Source: Pseudomonadota bacterium
GTDB lineage: Bacteria; Pseudomonadota; Gammaproteobacteria; Burkholderiales; Ferrovaceae
Reading direction: 5' to 3'
DNA: 45,586 bases
Assembly (NCBI GenBank): GCA_021805445.1
Contig: JAJZFH010000059.1
Location: 1-45,586, forward strand
The notes below the pieces were generated by a model, which was not told the origin of the DNA, did not search any database, and worked only from the letters and a program-made list of their open reading frames with translations. This document shows positions 8,653 through 18,518 of the stretch, piece after piece. The translations under genes were made by a program, and so were the position numbers. Position 1 is the stretch's first letter, and every line of letters begins with the position of its first letter.

Positions 8653-9848
8653 AACCTGCCTCACGCCAGAAGGGTGGTCCGTATTGGATGGAGGGGGTGG
8701 TCGCCGTTTTCTTTTGCTGGGGGATGAGTACCGTACTGATCGATTCCCTGGTACCCAAACTCAAGGTTTTGTTTTCCTTGGGGTATGCAGAAGTATTATT
8801 GACCCAGTTCAGTTTCTTCATTGGCTATCTGGTATTTTCGGTTCCTGCAGGGCAAATCCTGGCGTGGTTGGGTTATGCGCGCAGCATTGCTCTGGGGCTG
8901 GCGGTCGCATTCCTGGGATGTCTGCTTTTCATCCCCGCGACTGAATTTCGTGAATTCCCATGGTTTTTGGGCGCGCTTTTCGTCCTGTCGGCGGGAATTA
9001 CTCTGCTTCAAGTCAGCGTCAATCCTCTGGCCATGGAACTGGGGGACCCTGACCTTGCCCACAGTCGTCTGACGTTGGCTCAAGCCTTCAACTCCCTCGG
9101 TACGACCTTGGGTCCATTGATTGGTGCGGCAGTGATCCTGCGGCATGCCACTTTTGAGGACATGGATCCGATGCGTTGGCCTTTCCTGGCGATTGCCGTC
9201 ATTTTTGGCGCGTTGTCCCTGTTGTTCTGGAAGGGAAGGAATTCGCCGAATATGCCTGGGTTACGGGAATCTCCGCGTGGGGTGGATTGGCAACTCTTCA
9301 AGCGATCTCGTTTTGCCTTTGGTTGGAGTACCCTATTTGTCTACGTGGGCGCTGAAGTAACGTTGGGGAGTCTGATGACCAGTTATTTGATACAACCCCA
9401 AGTATTGAGCGTCAGTGCACCCGTGGCGGGAAGTTTGGTCAGTCTCTACTGGGGCGGAGCCATGGTCGGACGTTTCATGGGTTCCTGGGTGCTCTCCCGC
9501 TTGCCGGCGCCCTGGGTCCTGGGGGGCTGTGCTCTGGGAGCAGCGACCCTGGTACTGATCTCCTCCCTAAGTCATGGGCATCTTGCAGCGGGAGCCCTGA
9601 TTTCCGTGGGGTTATGTAATTCGATCATGTTTCCGGTCATCTTTTCATTGACTCTGGAAGATCTGGGCGGAGATACGCCCAAGGGTTCGGGATTGTTGTG
9701 TATGGCCATTGTGGGAGGCGCGCTGATTCCTTTACTGACGGGGACTCTGGCCGATGCCTGGGGGTTGGCCCGTGCTTTTGGGATTCCTGTGCTCTGTTAT
9801 CTCATCATTGCCTCCTTTGCCTTTTCGCAACAGAGAAGGGTTCGGTGA
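8649..9848 (+). CDS. FHS-family (FucP/GluP-like) MFS sugar transporter
   Basis: About 399 residues with twelve predicted membrane helices. It belongs to the fucose-galactose-glucose:proton symporter branch of the major facilitator superfamily. The family-type segments QVSVNPLAMELG, AFNSLGTTLGPLIGA and, near the C-terminus, NSIMFPVIFSLTLEDLG followed by GSGLLCMAIVGGALIP are visible. The frame is open further upstream inside the glycosidase gene, but GTG 8649 overlaps that gene's stop (GTGA), the typical sign of translational coupling. An ATG about 13 codons later is the alternative. The natural job would be to take up the monosaccharide released by the exported glycosidase. Confidence 0.9.
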   Translation: MKPASRQKGGPYWMEGVVAVFFCWGMSTVLIDSLVPKLKVLFSLGYAEVLLTQFSFFIGYLVFSVPAGQILAWLGYARSIALGLAVAFLGCLLFIPATEFREFPWFLGALFVLSAGITLLQVSVNPLAMELGDPDLAHSRLTLAQAFNSLGTTLGPLIGAAVILRHATFEDMDPMRWPFLAIAVIFGALSLLFWKGRNSPNMPGLRESPRGVDWQLFKRSRFAFGWSTLFVYVGAEVTLGSLMTSYLIQPQVLSVSAPVAGSLVSLYWGGAMVGRFMGSWVLSRLPAPWVLGGCALGAATLVLISSLSHGHLAAGALISVGLCNSIMFPVIFSLTLEDLGGDTPKGSGLLCMAIVGGALIPLLTGTLADAWGLARAFGIPVLCYLIIASFAFSQQRRVR

Positions 9849-10085
9849 GAGGGTCTGACCTGATGGGACGGGTTTTTTTGGAAGGATAACCACTTATCCT
9901 TCAGCACATCGGTAAAATCCTCACCGGTGAATTGGCTTGCAACCGTCAAAAAAGACTTTTTTGGCTAAAACCGTTCGGTACTGGTTGGGATGTCACAGGA
10001 ACTTCATCCCGTCTTTATGAATTTGTAAAAAACTGTGTCCACACTCTCCTAAGAAATTTCAACAACTACTTAGGGGGAGAACTAC
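9849..10085. other. Intergenic region before the TonB receptor
   Basis: No gene. It holds TCACCGGTGA, a 10-base palindrome near 9920-9929, and a perfect short inverted repeat CAAAAAA-GAC-TTTTTTG near 9948-9964 that could end the permease transcript or overlap a promoter. The receptor's ribosome binding site GGGGGAG lies at about 10073-10079. Confidence 0.4.
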
Positions 10086-12368
10086 GTGAACCGGCACAAA
10101 TTTGCATTACGGGTATCGCATCGTGCGGTCATTGCTTTTATTGCTTTGGTGGAAACGGTGTCAGCCAATGCGGCCGATCAAACTTATGACTTGGGTGCCG
10201 TCACCACCGCCGGCGAGAGTGATTCCTCCGGATCCTCGGCAACGGGGAAGGGCTCGGCCACTTATGAGTCGCCGTCCAGCATGTCGGTGAAGGCCACTGA
10301 GCCCGTGTTCAATGTGGGGCAACAGTATATCGACCAGAATGCCAGCGCGGGTTCGAACTACACCGACATCATTTCAATTCTTCCCAGTATCGTGAGTGTG
10401 GATCCCAATGGGCCCGGTATGATGGAAACCCAAGCCTTGAGCATACGTGGCTTTCAGGATGGTCAGTACAATGTGACTTTCGATGGGATTCCTTGGGGGG
10501 ATTCCAACGATTTCACCCATCATTCCACCTCTTATTTCATGGCTCAGGATATTGGCGGCATAGGTGTCGACATGGGACCTGGAGATGCAAGCAACATCGG
10601 TTACTCCACTTTCGGCGGAACAGTGGCAGTCAAATCCAGAGATCCCATGGGGGCCGCTCAGACAGATATGTTCAGCAGTTTTGGCAGTTGGAATACCCGG
10701 TTGCTGGGGGTGCAGTTCAACAGCGGCAATATGCAGAACTACGGTGATGCCATGTTGTACCTCAGTTACAAGGACTTTTCGAGCGATGGCTATTTGACCG
10801 ATGGTGCCCAAAAACGTCAGAACCTGTTCATGAAGTTCGAAAAGCCGTTGGGTAATGATACCTTGGTGACGTTTGTGGCGATGGGGAACAAACTGCAACA
10901 AAACGTCCCTTATGGTGCTTCGCTGCAACAAATGGCCCAGTACGGAAAGAATTACAGTCTGTCGGCCAACCCTCTCAGTCAGAACTACTATGGTTACAAT
11001 AACGACAATATTACGTCTGACTTTGAATACATCGGCGTGAAGACGCGTTTTGGGTCCCTGGATTTGGACAACAAGTTGTATACCTATGCTTATTACCATG
11101 ATCCCGGACTCAACGGTCTTCAACCGGGTTATGGAACCAATCTGTCTACCGGGAATGCGCCCGGGACTCCGGGTTTGGCAGTGACAGGCACGGTTGTGGG
11201 AGGCGTGGCTTATCCCAACGACATTCCCGGACAAACCATGACCATGAACTACCGTTCCGTGGGAGATCTGTTGCGCATGTCTGAATTGATGGGACCGGGC
11301 AAACTGGATTTCGGGGCGTGGATCGATGTCCAGAACAACAATCGGTCGCAGTCGGAGATTGACTTCAGTTTGAATGGAGCCCCCAACTCAGGCAACCAGA
11401 TCTATGCTACATCGGGAAATTTGGCTTATACGGATCGCCTCATGGTTGATTCCTTGACCACCTTGCAACCCTACGTTCAGTATGAGTGGAAAGTCAGAGA
11501 TAACTGGACTGTGACTCCCGGGCTGAAATATTCTTACTTTGACCGCTCATTCAACTCACTGGTGCAGCAAGGCACCGGAGCGCCTTACGATGGATCTCAA
11601 AGTTGGACCAAGGTATTGCCGGCCTTGACCACCAATTATCAGATGTCGGGAAACTGGTCATTCTACGCAGAATACGCCGAGGGGTTCATGGCGCCGAACA
11701 TGAACAATTTCTACAAGCCCAATGCTCAGACGGGAACCCTGCAGCCCCAGTCCACCAAGAATTATCAGGTAGGAACGGTCTGGTCCGGCCATGACCTGAA
11801 CTTCTCTGCGGATTTGTACCGGATCGATTTTACCGACAAGATATCGTCCATCAGTTGCGGGGTGGGGGTGATTGGAACCTGTTTCACCAATATTGGTGGG
11901 GTCCGGTACGACGGGGGAGAAATGCAGGCGACCTGGAAATTTGCCAAAAACACCAGTCTCTATGGCAACCTGGGTATCAACAACTACTCCACCAGCGATG
12001 GAAGCGTACTGCCCTACACGCCCCATACCACGGCAGCGCTCGGGCCTATTTACGACGACGGGTCATGGTATGGTTCCATGATAGCCAAAGAAGTCGGCGC
12101 GCGTAGCAGTGGGACGGGTAACGGAGGACCCAACAACAACGGGATTGCGTTCGGGTCATATACGTTGGTCGACTTGAATGCCAGTTACAAATTTGATACG
12201 GGCTGGAACTGGGCCAAGAAAGCGCAGGTGGGGTTTCAAGTAAACAACCTGTTCAACCGTACGGATATCTACGCCTATACGTCCGGATTCACGGACATCA
12301 ACGGCAATCCCCTGCTGTTTGGTCTGCCGGAACGTTATTACCAGGTCAACTTTTCCGTGATGTTCTAA
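10086..12368 (+). CDS. TonB-dependent outer-membrane receptor
   Basis: A 760-residue outer-membrane beta-barrel with an N-terminal plug. The GTG start follows GGGGGAG. A signal peptide ends near NAADQ, and the following DLGAVTTAGE region is a candidate TonB box. The plug (about 70-190) has the usual run of conserved pieces: ILPSIVSVDPNG, LSIRGFQDGQYNVTFDGIPWGD and STFGGTVAVKSRDP. The barrel ends with the aromatic C-terminal strand YYQVNFSVMF required for BAM insertion. It is not clearly a siderophore receptor. Its place after an exported glycosidase and a sugar permease suggests carbohydrate uptake, but an iron complex or another substrate is possible. Confidence 0.9.
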   Translation: MNRHKFALRVSHRAVIAFIALVETVSANAADQTYDLGAVTTAGESDSSGSSATGKGSATYESPSSMSVKATEPVFNVGQQYIDQNASAGSNYTDIISILPSIVSVDPNGPGMMETQALSIRGFQDGQYNVTFDGIPWGDSNDFTHHSTSYFMAQDIGGIGVDMGPGDASNIGYSTFGGTVAVKSRDPMGAAQTDMFSSFGSWNTRLLGVQFNSGNMQNYGDAMLYLSYKDFSSDGYLTDGAQKRQNLFMKFEKPLGNDTLVTFVAMGNKLQQNVPYGASLQQMAQYGKNYSLSANPLSQNYYGYNNDNITSDFEYIGVKTRFGSLDLDNKLYTYAYYHDPGLNGLQPGYGTNLSTGNAPGTPGLAVTGTVVGGVAYPNDIPGQTMTMNYRSVGDLLRMSELMGPGKLDFGAWIDVQNNNRSQSEIDFSLNGAPNSGNQIYATSGNLAYTDRLMVDSLTTLQPYVQYEWKVRDNWTVTPGLKYSYFDRSFNSLVQQGTGAPYDGSQSWTKVLPALTTNYQMSGNWSFYAEYAEGFMAPNMNNFYKPNAQTGTLQPQSTKNYQVGTVWSGHDLNFSADLYRIDFTDKISSISCGVGVIGTCFTNIGGVRYDGGEMQATWKFAKNTSLYGNLGINNYSTSDGSVLPYTPHTTAALGPIYDDGSWYGSMIAKEVGARSSGTGNGGPNNNGIAFGSYTLVDLNASYKFDTGWNWAKKAQVGFQVNNLFNRTDIYAYTSGFTDINGNPLLFGLPERYYQVNFSVMF

Positions 12369-12641
12369 GCCCGGATCCGTGCTGTACTCATGGTCAGGCA
12401 GTGCATTCATGCCTCACGAAGTGCCCGGATCCGTTCCGGGGCTTCGTCACGAAGGGCAACAAAGGTTTTCGACAGCCCCGTGTCCTGATGCTGGCGGGCA
12501 ACCTGCCTCAACCAGTCATTCAGTTCCTGGCGTTCTCAGGGCACAAGGGTCGTGCATGGTCGCATGAACCAGTCTGAGGTGGTGGAATCGCATAATTCTT
12601 TGATTGATTGCGATTTGCTGCGACGGTGCGAAACAACGAAT
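12369..12641. other. Intergenic region with a possible gene fragment on the minus strand
   Basis: Downstream of the receptor no full gene is seen. On the minus strand a 43-codon stretch with no start (about 12407-12538, ending RDEAPERIRALREA then stop) looks protein-like and may be the tail of a decayed gene. GCCCGGATCCGT occurs twice (near 12369 and 12423) as a 12-base direct repeat. No receptor terminator was recognised. Confidence 0.3.
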
Positions 12642-12717
<76 letters not shown>

Positions 12718-13132
12718 CAAAAGAATCCGTGCATCATACAGGGTTCGAGGAACTCATGCAAGGGACAACGGAACCAGGAAAAGACTCATCCGAAAATGAT
12801 CGGTGGATTGTCAGAGGGTGAGCGCGTAATTCAGTGTTAAATATGCCAATTCCATTGTTTAATGACAGCGGGGCGGAATGGATTGATTCCTGGGTTTTAA
12901 TTGTTTGTCCCTGGCTTGTTGGGGGATGAATTGATTTTTGGCAATAGGGGGATAATGGAGATCGTTGTGATTGCTTGAATTCATCAGCAATGCTTGTTTT
13001 TTTGATTTTTCATTTTGTTTCAATTTTATTTTATGATTTGGTATACTGACGGAAATCCGATGGTTACGGTTTTTGGTTATTCGGATTGGGTGCTTTCAAA
13101 TGCACCTTGTTTCACTCAATAAAAGGAATAGA
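12718..13132. other. AT-rich region upstream of the H-NS gene
   Basis: About 400 bases without a gene. The right half (about 12840-13070) is markedly AT-rich, with T-tracts such as TTTTTTTGATTTTTCATTTTG, and TATACTG-like -10 candidates near 13037. Such DNA is a plausible binding region for the H-NS protein itself (autoregulation), but no discrete operator can be named. Confidence 0.45.
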
Positions 13133-13432
13133 ATGATGGCAACTTATGAGGAATTGATGGCTCAGGCGGAGGAGTTGAAACAACAGGCTGAAGCCGTGCG
13201 CCAGCAGGAAAAGTTGGGTGTGATTGCGGAGATTCGCGAGAAAGTGGCGCGTTACGGCATCACTGCCAAGGAATTGGGGCTGGTGGGGACACGCGCTACG
13301 GCACGATCTGCTGCGTCCGGTGTTCGTTATCGGGGCCCTAATGGAGAAATCTGGAATGGCAAGGGACGCCGTCCCGATTGGCTTAAGCAGGCCACCAGCG
13401 CAGGACGCAACAAGTCGGACTTCGCAATCTGA
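13133..13432 (+). CDS. H-NS family nucleoid-associated protein
   Basis: A 99-residue histone-like protein. An N-terminal coiled-coil (EELMAQAEELKQQAEAVRQQEK) provides oligomerisation. The C-terminal minor-groove binding block has the family signature YRGPNGEIWNGKGRRPDWLKQA, corresponding to the W-x-G-x-G-x-x-P-x-W core. The start at ATG 13133, just before a second ATG, follows AAAGGA. An in-frame extension to 13073 lacks a ribosome binding site and I reject it. It silences or bridges AT-rich DNA. It stands alone between tRNA-Ala and rarA. Confidence 0.92.
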   Translation: MMATYEELMAQAEELKQQAEAVRQQEKLGVIAEIREKVARYGITAKELGLVGTRATARSAASGVRYRGPNGEIWNGKGRRPDWLKQATSAGRNKSDFAI

Positions 13433-13480
13433 TTGCCCACGCTCATTGCTTGAAAAGATCTGCAGGGCAAGGGGGGAGGT

Positions 13481-14779
13481 CTACTTCAACTTGTCTTTGG
13501 ATTGATCGTCCAGATCTTTCAGGAAAGCCATTTTTTCGGCAATCTTGACTTCCAGTCCACGGGGTACGGGACGATACCACCGGGGGGGGTTCATGCCGGC
13601 AGGCAGATAGGTTTCCCCTGCGGCGTAGGCGTGGGGTTCATCATGGGCGTAACGATAAGTTTGCCCATGCCCCATTTCTTTCATCAAGCGGGTTGGAGCA
13701 TTGCGCAGATGAACCGGAACCTCGCGACTCTTGTCCTGCTTCACGAATGCACGAGCCTGGTTGTAGGCCCTGTAGCCGGCATTGCTCTTGGCAGAAACCG
13801 CAAGGTAGATAACTGCCTGGCCCAGGGCTAATTCCCCTTCAGGACTGCCCAGGCGTTCAAAGGTCAGTGCTGCGTCGTTGGCAATCTGCAAGGCTCTTGG
13901 ATCCGCCAAACCAATGTCTTCCCATGCCATCCGGACAATCCTTCGCGCCAGATAACGGGGGTCGGCGCCCCCATCCAGCATCCTGCACAACCAGTAGAGC
14001 GCTGCATCGGGATGAGAGCCACGGACCGATTTGTGCAGAGCGGAAATCTGGTCATAGAAGGTGTCCCCACCCTTATCAAACCTTCTGCTGTTCAGGGTAA
14101 GCGCATTCTGGATGAAGTCGGCATCGATCACAGTTACCCCCGTGGCACCCGCAGCCGTGTTGCACTGTTCGAGCAAGTTCAGGAGCCTTCGTGCATCGCC
14201 ATCGGCATAGCCAATGAGGGTGTCGACGGCCAAGTCGACAAACTGGAGATGACCCAGTACTTTTTCCTGTGCCCGTATCAGCAACTGCTTCAACTCGTCT
14301 TCCGTCAGTGACTTCAGGACATAGACCTGAGCACGGGACAGAAGGGCCGAATTCACTTCAAACGATGGGTTTTCAGTGGTCGCGCCAATGAACGTAACCA
14401 GCCCACTTTCAGCATAAGGGAGCAGAGCATCCTGTTGGCTCTTGTTGAACCTGTGAATTTCATCAACGAACAGGAGGGTATGTTTGCCATGGGCCAAGTT
14501 CTCCTGAGCCTGTTCCATGGCTGCCCTGATGTCTTTCACGCCAGAGAACACGGCTGACAGAGCGATGAATTCACAATCAAATCCGTGTGCAGTCAGTCTG
14601 GCCAAGGTTGTCTTACCAACCCCTGGTGGACCCCATAAAATCATCGAATGGGGTTTTCCGGATTGAAAAGCCAACCTCAACGGTTTACCTTCCCCCAGAA
14701 GATGGGACTGCCCAATGACCTCATCCAGAATCCTGGGACGGAGGGCTTCAGCCAGGGGGGTCATCGGGTTCTGGGACAT
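13481..14779 (-). CDS. rarA: Replication-associated recombination AAA+ ATPase RarA (MgsA)
   Basis: A 432-residue clamp-loader-like ATPase that acts at stalled replication forks. Walker A is GPPGVGKTT (50-58), Walker B is VDEIHRF (about 105-111) and sensor I lies in GATTENPSFEVN. The C-terminal tetramerisation domain carries the family blocks SVRGSHPDAALYWLCRML, KSNAGYRAYNQA and VPVHLRNAPTRLMKEMGHG. The start ATG 14779 gives the usual N-terminus (MTPLAEALRPRILDEVIGQ), whereas the open frame upstream reaches into the mutS promoter region. It is transcribed divergently from mutS, with about 118 bases between the two. Confidence 0.95.
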   Translation of the reverse strand: MSQNPMTPLAEALRPRILDEVIGQSHLLGEGKPLRLAFQSGKPHSMILWGPPGVGKTTLARLTAHGFDCEFIALSAVFSGVKDIRAAMEQAQENLAHGKHTLLFVDEIHRFNKSQQDALLPYAESGLVTFIGATTENPSFEVNSALLSRAQVYVLKSLTEDELKQLLIRAQEKVLGHLQFVDLAVDTLIGYADGDARRLLNLLEQCNTAAGATGVTVIDADFIQNALTLNSRRFDKGGDTFYDQISALHKSVRGSHPDAALYWLCRMLDGGADPRYLARRIVRMAWEDIGLADPRALQIANDAALTFERLGSPEGELALGQAVIYLAVSAKSNAGYRAYNQARAFVKQDKSREVPVHLRNAPTRLMKEMGHGQTYRYAHDEPHAYAAGETYLPAGMNPPRWYRPVPRGLEVKIAEKMAFLKDLDDQSKDKLK

Positions 14780-14832
14780 GGGGGATTTCGTACCAGCGGA
14801 AAACTGTAGAAGGGCCGAGAAACGGGTGGAGC

Positions 14833-14848
14833 ATGGATTATAATCCAT
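14833..14848. promoter_or_regulatory. 16-base perfect palindrome between rarA and mutS
   Basis: ATGGATTATAATCCAT is identical to its own reverse complement. It contains TATAAT on both strands (plus 14839-14844, minus 14842-14837), so it could supply mirrored -10 boxes for the two divergent repair genes or be an operator covering them. Good -35 hexamers are not seen at the standard distance on either side. Confidence 0.45.
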
Positions 14849-14897
14849 TCCATTCAGGGTGGACGCCCTCCGATTCTCGCTACAGGTTCTTTCGCTC

Positions 14898-17501
14898 ATG
14901 GATCATTCCGCCCATACCCCGGTGATGCGCCAATATTTGGCCTTGAAAGCCCAACACCCGGATCGCCTGGTTTTCTACCGGATGGGTGATTTTTACGAAC
15001 TGTTCTATGAGGATGCGGAAAAAGCCGCACGCTTGCTGGATATTTCCCTGACCCGTCGCGGCATGTCAGCCGGTCAGCCGATTCCCATGGCGGGGGTCCC
15101 TTACCACGCGGCTGAAGGTTATCTGGCTCGTCTGGTTGAATTGGGAGAATCGGTGGCCATTTGTGAGCAGGTGGGAGATCCCGCCACCAGCAAGGGCCCA
15201 GTGGAGCGCCAAGTGATGCGCATCGTGACTCCGGGAACCGTGACTGAGGCGGCTCTTTTGCCAGATCATCGCGATGCTCCTTTGGTGGCGCTGGCACAAC
15301 GGGCTGGGCAGGTGGGGATAGCGGTTCTGACCTTGAGCAGCGGGCGCTTTCGGGTGCTCGAAGTTCCACTGCCGGATTTGATGTCCGAGTTGGAACGTAT
15401 TCAAGCTCGGGAAGTGCTCTGTCAGAGTGGAGAAGAGCCAGCGACCCGAAGTTGGGTGGTGCATACCCTTCCTGCCTGGCATTTCGATGAAAATCGGGCT
15501 TTGCGCGATCTGACGCAGCATTTTGGCGTGCATGATCTGGAAGGGTTTGGTTCGGTGAGTCCGCTGATGTTGCGGGCTGCCGGGGCCCTGTTTCACTACG
15601 TGCAGCAGGCCCAAGGGAGGTACCTGCCCCACATCGATCGCCTGGAAGTTCAGCAGACCAAAGATTGGGTGCATCTGGATGAAATCACGCGCCGCAACCT
15701 GGAAATCACGGAAACCTTGCGTGGCAGTGGGGCCCCCACCCTATGTTCCTTGCTGGATACTTGCCGCAACTCCATGGGGCGACGTTTGTTACGCCATTGG
15801 CTCCATCATCCCCTGCGTGATCTGAACGTGATTCGGGCACGCCAGGAAGGCATCCGTCACCTCATTGGCCGAGGGGATGGTCATCGGGCCCAGCAACTGC
15901 AAAATCTTCTCAAGACCACGGGCGATGTGGAGCGAGGGGTGGGGAGGATTGCCTTGGGAAGCGCGCGTCCTCGAGATCTGGTGGCTTTGCGCGAAACCTT
16001 GCAGGGATTGCCTGATCTCTGGACCGTATTGCAGGACCTGACGGATTCTGCTCGTCTGCAAGAATTATATGACGTGTTGCGCCACTTTCCTGTCGAAGTG
16101 TTGAACCTGCTACAGCACTCCATTGCTTCGGAACCGGCCAATTTGATCCGGGAGGGGGGGGTCATTGCGTCGGGCTTTGATGCCGAACTGGATGAATTGC
16201 GCAGCATTCAGAATGATTGTGGTGCTTTTTTGCAGGCTCTGGAGCAGCAGGAAAGAGCGCGCACAGGCATTCCCACCCTGAAGGTGGAATATAACCGGGT
16301 ACACGGGTTTTATATCGAGGTGACCCATGTACACCGGGAACGCATTCCCGATAATTATCAGCGTCGTCAGACTCTCAAGAATGCCGAACGCTATCTCACG
16401 CCTGAACTCAAGGCGTTTGAAGAACGGGCCCTGGCTGCGGGCGAGCGGGCTCTGGCTCGGGAGAAATTTCTTTACCAGCAAGTTCTGGAAACATTGAGAC
16501 ATTTTCTCAAGGAACTCAAGATACTGGCCTTGGCCATTGCCGAACTGGATGTGCTGGCATGCTTTGCGGAACGGGCGGTGACTTTGAATTTGGTGGCTCC
16601 TGAATTTTGTGATGCGATACGCATGGAGATCGAAGGGGGGCGGCATCTGGTGGTGGAGCAACAGGTGGAACGATTCGTACCCAACGATACCCGGTTGCAC
16701 GAAGGGCGACGTCTGCTTCTGATTACCGGACCCAATATGGGCGGCAAGTCTACCTATATGCGGCAGACTGCTCTGATCGCCCTGCTGGCGCATACCGGAA
16801 GTTTCGTGCCGGCTCGACGCGCGCTTCTCGGCCCTTTGGATCAGATTTTTACCCGCATCGGAGCGGGAGACGATCTGGCATCGGGACGGTCCACTTTTCT
16901 GGTGGAAATGTCAGAAGCCGCCTATATCTTGCACCATGCGACTCCTGCCAGTCTGGTTTTGGTGGATGAAATAGGGAGAGGAACTTCCACTTTCGACGGG
17001 CTGGCACTGGCACACGCCATTGCCCGTCATTTGTTGGAGAAGAATCGCTGCGCCTGCCTGTTTGCGACGCACTACTTCGAACTGACTCATTTGGAACGGG
17101 AGGTGGCGGGGGTGGCCAATGTGCACCTGGATGCAGTGGAGCACCATGACCGTATCGTGTTCCTGCATGCCTTGGAAGAAGGTGCGGCCAGTCGCAGTTA
17201 CGGTCTCCAGGTGGCGGCTTTGGCGGGAATTCCCCGACCGGTATTGCGCTGGGCACGAGAATTGTTGACGCGTCTGGAACAGCAACCGGGGCTGCGACCG
17301 GCTCAGGACGACCTGTTCCAGCGGGAGTGGAAACCTCTGCCGGAAGTTGAACGGGAGGAGAGCCTTCCAGAACCAGAACCTCATCCGGCAATCGTGCATC
17401 TTGCCGTATTGGAACCCGATCGGTTGACGCCCCGTGAAGCGTTGGAAACCCTGTACGCTCTGGTGGCGCTGGTTCAAGCGAACCCGACGCCAGGAGACTG
17501 A
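14898..17501 (+). CDS. mutS: DNA mismatch repair protein MutS
   Basis: An 867-residue MutS, close to the usual length of about 850. The mismatch-reading loop GDFYELF places Phe32 and Glu34 as in the E. coli F-x-E motif. Domains follow in order: connector, lever/clamp (about 250-560) and the ABC-type ATPase. The ATPase has Walker [14 protein letters not shown] (about 611) and the signature/Walker [20 protein letters not shown]. The start ATG 14898 matches the conserved [12 protein letters not shown] opening. The C-terminal tetramerisation tail is acidic and Pro-rich, as in other proteobacteria. No mutL is nearby. Confidence 0.97.
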   Translation: MDHSAHTPVMRQYLALKAQHPDRLVFYRMGDFYELFYEDAEKAARLLDISLTRRGMSAGQPIPMAGVPYHAAEGYLARLVELGESVAICEQVGDPATSKGPVERQVMRIVTPGTVTEAALLPDHRDAPLVALAQRAGQVGIAVLTLSSGRFRVLEVPLPDLMSELERIQAREVLCQSGEEPATRSWVVHTLPAWHFDENRALRDLTQHFGVHDLEGFGSVSPLMLRAAGALFHYVQQAQGRYLPHIDRLEVQQTKDWVHLDEITRRNLEITETLRGSGAPTLCSLLDTCRNSMGRRLLRHWLHHPLRDLNVIRARQEGIRHLIGRGDGHRAQQLQNLLKTTGDVERGVGRIALGSARPRDLVALRETLQGLPDLWTVLQDLTDSARLQELYDVLRHFPVEVLNLLQHSIASEPANLIREGGVIASGFDAELDELRSIQNDCGAFLQALEQQERARTGIPTLKVEYNRVHGFYIEVTHVHRERIPDNYQRRQTLKNAERYLTPELKAFEERALAAGERALAREKFLYQQVLETLRHFLKELKILALAIAELDVLACFAERAVTLNLVAPEFCDAIRMEIEGGRHLVVEQQVERFVPNDTRLHEGRRLLLITGPNMGGKSTYMRQTALIALLAHTGSFVPARRALLGPLDQIFTRIGAGDDLASGRSTFLVEMSEAAYILHHATPASLVLVDEIGRGTSTFDGLALAHAIARHLLEKNRCACLFATHYFELTHLEREVAGVANVHLDAVEHHDRIVFLHALEEGAASRSYGLQVAALAGIPRPVLRWARELLTRLEQQPGLRPAQDDLFQREWKPLPEVEREESLPEPEPHPAIVHLAVLEPDRLTPREALETLYALVALVQANPTPGD

Positions 17502-17567
17502 AGACATGCCGGGTTTCTGCCTGGAGGGTAGATCAGGTAGAATGCATCCAGCAACGGGAGGATCCAC

Positions 17568-18041
17568 ATGCTGAAAACTGGACAACCGGCCCCGGGTTTT
17601 GAATTGCCCGATGCAGGGATGGAAATGGTTTCCCTTAATGGCTACCTGGGGCAGTGGATCGTCGTGCTTTTTTTCTATGCGCGAGATGCGTTGCCTCAAT
17701 GTCGTGAGGAGGCCATCGGTTTTAGTGACCGGGAAGAGGACTTTGACCGCTTTGGCGCCAAGGTGCTGGGTGTTTCCCAGGATGATGTGCTGTGTCACGC
17801 AGACTTTTGTGAGGCCCATGGCCTGAATGCCCGACTCCTGTCGGATGTGGAAGGAGAAGTTTGTCAACGTTACGATGTCCTGCGCGAGAGGGAATTGGGG
17901 GGGCAGAAACGCTCCTGTGTCGATCGTATCACCTACATCATCGATCGCCAGGGCGTCGTTCGTTTTGCAGTAGCGGTGAACAACAACCGCGACCATGTGG
18001 TCGAAGTGTTGAATCTTGTCAAGGAACTTAATCGATCATGA
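17568..18041 (+). CDS. Peroxiredoxin (BCP/PrxQ-like) with altered active-site motif
   Basis: A 157-residue thioredoxin-fold protein of the AhpC/TSA-Bcp type. The start follows GGGAGGA. The peroxidatic cysteine is Cys45 in YARDALPQCREEA, and the supporting Arg120 lies in DRITYIIDRQG. The canonical PxxxTxxC motif is changed: Pro is Ala38 and Thr is Leu42. The residue that normally hydrogen-bonds the peroxide is therefore missing, although the Cys and Arg remain. Other cysteines are at 76, 81, 99 and 117, and any could resolve Cys45. The stop overlaps the start of the SlyD-like gene by four bases, so the two are probably co-translated. It may reduce peroxides poorly or act in another thiol role. 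Confidence 0.85.
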   Translation: MLKTGQPAPGFELPDAGMEMVSLNGYLGQWIVVLFFYARDALPQCREEAIGFSDREEDFDRFGAKVLGVSQDDVLCHADFCEAHGLNARLLSDVEGEVCQRYDVLRERELGGQKRSCVDRITYIIDRQGVVRFAVAVNNNRDHVVEVLNLVKELNRS

Positions 18042-18514
18042 TTATCGCAAAGAATTCAGTCGTCACGCTCTCTTTTGTATTGCGGGACGATCAGGGGGTG
18101 TTGCTGGAAGAAAGTGACCCCACCATCAGTTACCTGCACGGGGGCTATGACGGCATTTTTCCCTTGGTGGAAGAAACGCTGGAGGGTCAGGAGGAGGGGT
18201 TTGCCTGTACGGTGACGATGACGCCGGATATGGCCTTTGGGGAGTACGACCCCACTTTGCGGAGAACGGAACCACGTTCGCTGTTTCCCTCTCAGGTCAA
18301 AGTGGGGATGCAGTTTCAAGGAGAGGGGGAAGGAGATCAGAATTGGCTGTTTGCGGTGACTGAAGTCACGGACGAAACGGTAACGCTGGACGGGAATCAT
18401 CCGTTGGTTGGCAAGACGTTGGTGTTTGACTGTACGGTGAAGGGGGTGCGGTGGGCCAGTGCGGAAGAAGTGGAGCATGGCCACATTCATGGAGAACATG
18501 GCCATCACCATTGA
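18038..18514 (+). CDS. SlyD-like FKBP-type peptidyl-prolyl isomerase
   Basis: A 158-residue SlyD-type protein with an FKBP half (about 1-65 and 130-150) interrupted by an insert-in-flap chaperone domain (about 70-125). Recognisable pieces are LSFVLRDDQGVLLEES, the YLHGG loop and the MTPDMAFGEYDPTL segment, followed by DGNHPLVGKTLVFDCTV. It ends in a His-rich tail (HGHIHGEHGHHH), as in SlyD proteins that bind nickel or other metals. The gene is coupled to the peroxiredoxin gene through ATGA and converges on an unknown gene with only four bases between stops. Confidence 0.9.
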   Translation: MIIAKNSVVTLSFVLRDDQGVLLEESDPTISYLHGGYDGIFPLVEETLEGQEEGFACTVTMTPDMAFGEYDPTLRRTEPRSLFPSQVKVGMQFQGEGEGDQNWLFAVTEVTDETVTLDGNHPLVGKTLVFDCTVKGVRWASAEEVEHGHIHGEHGHHH

Positions 18515-18518
18515 AAAA

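Noticed and set aside
16911-17996. 361-codon open frame antisense to mutS and the peroxiredoxin gene
   Set aside because: It spans two well-supported genes on the other strand and has no domain of its own.
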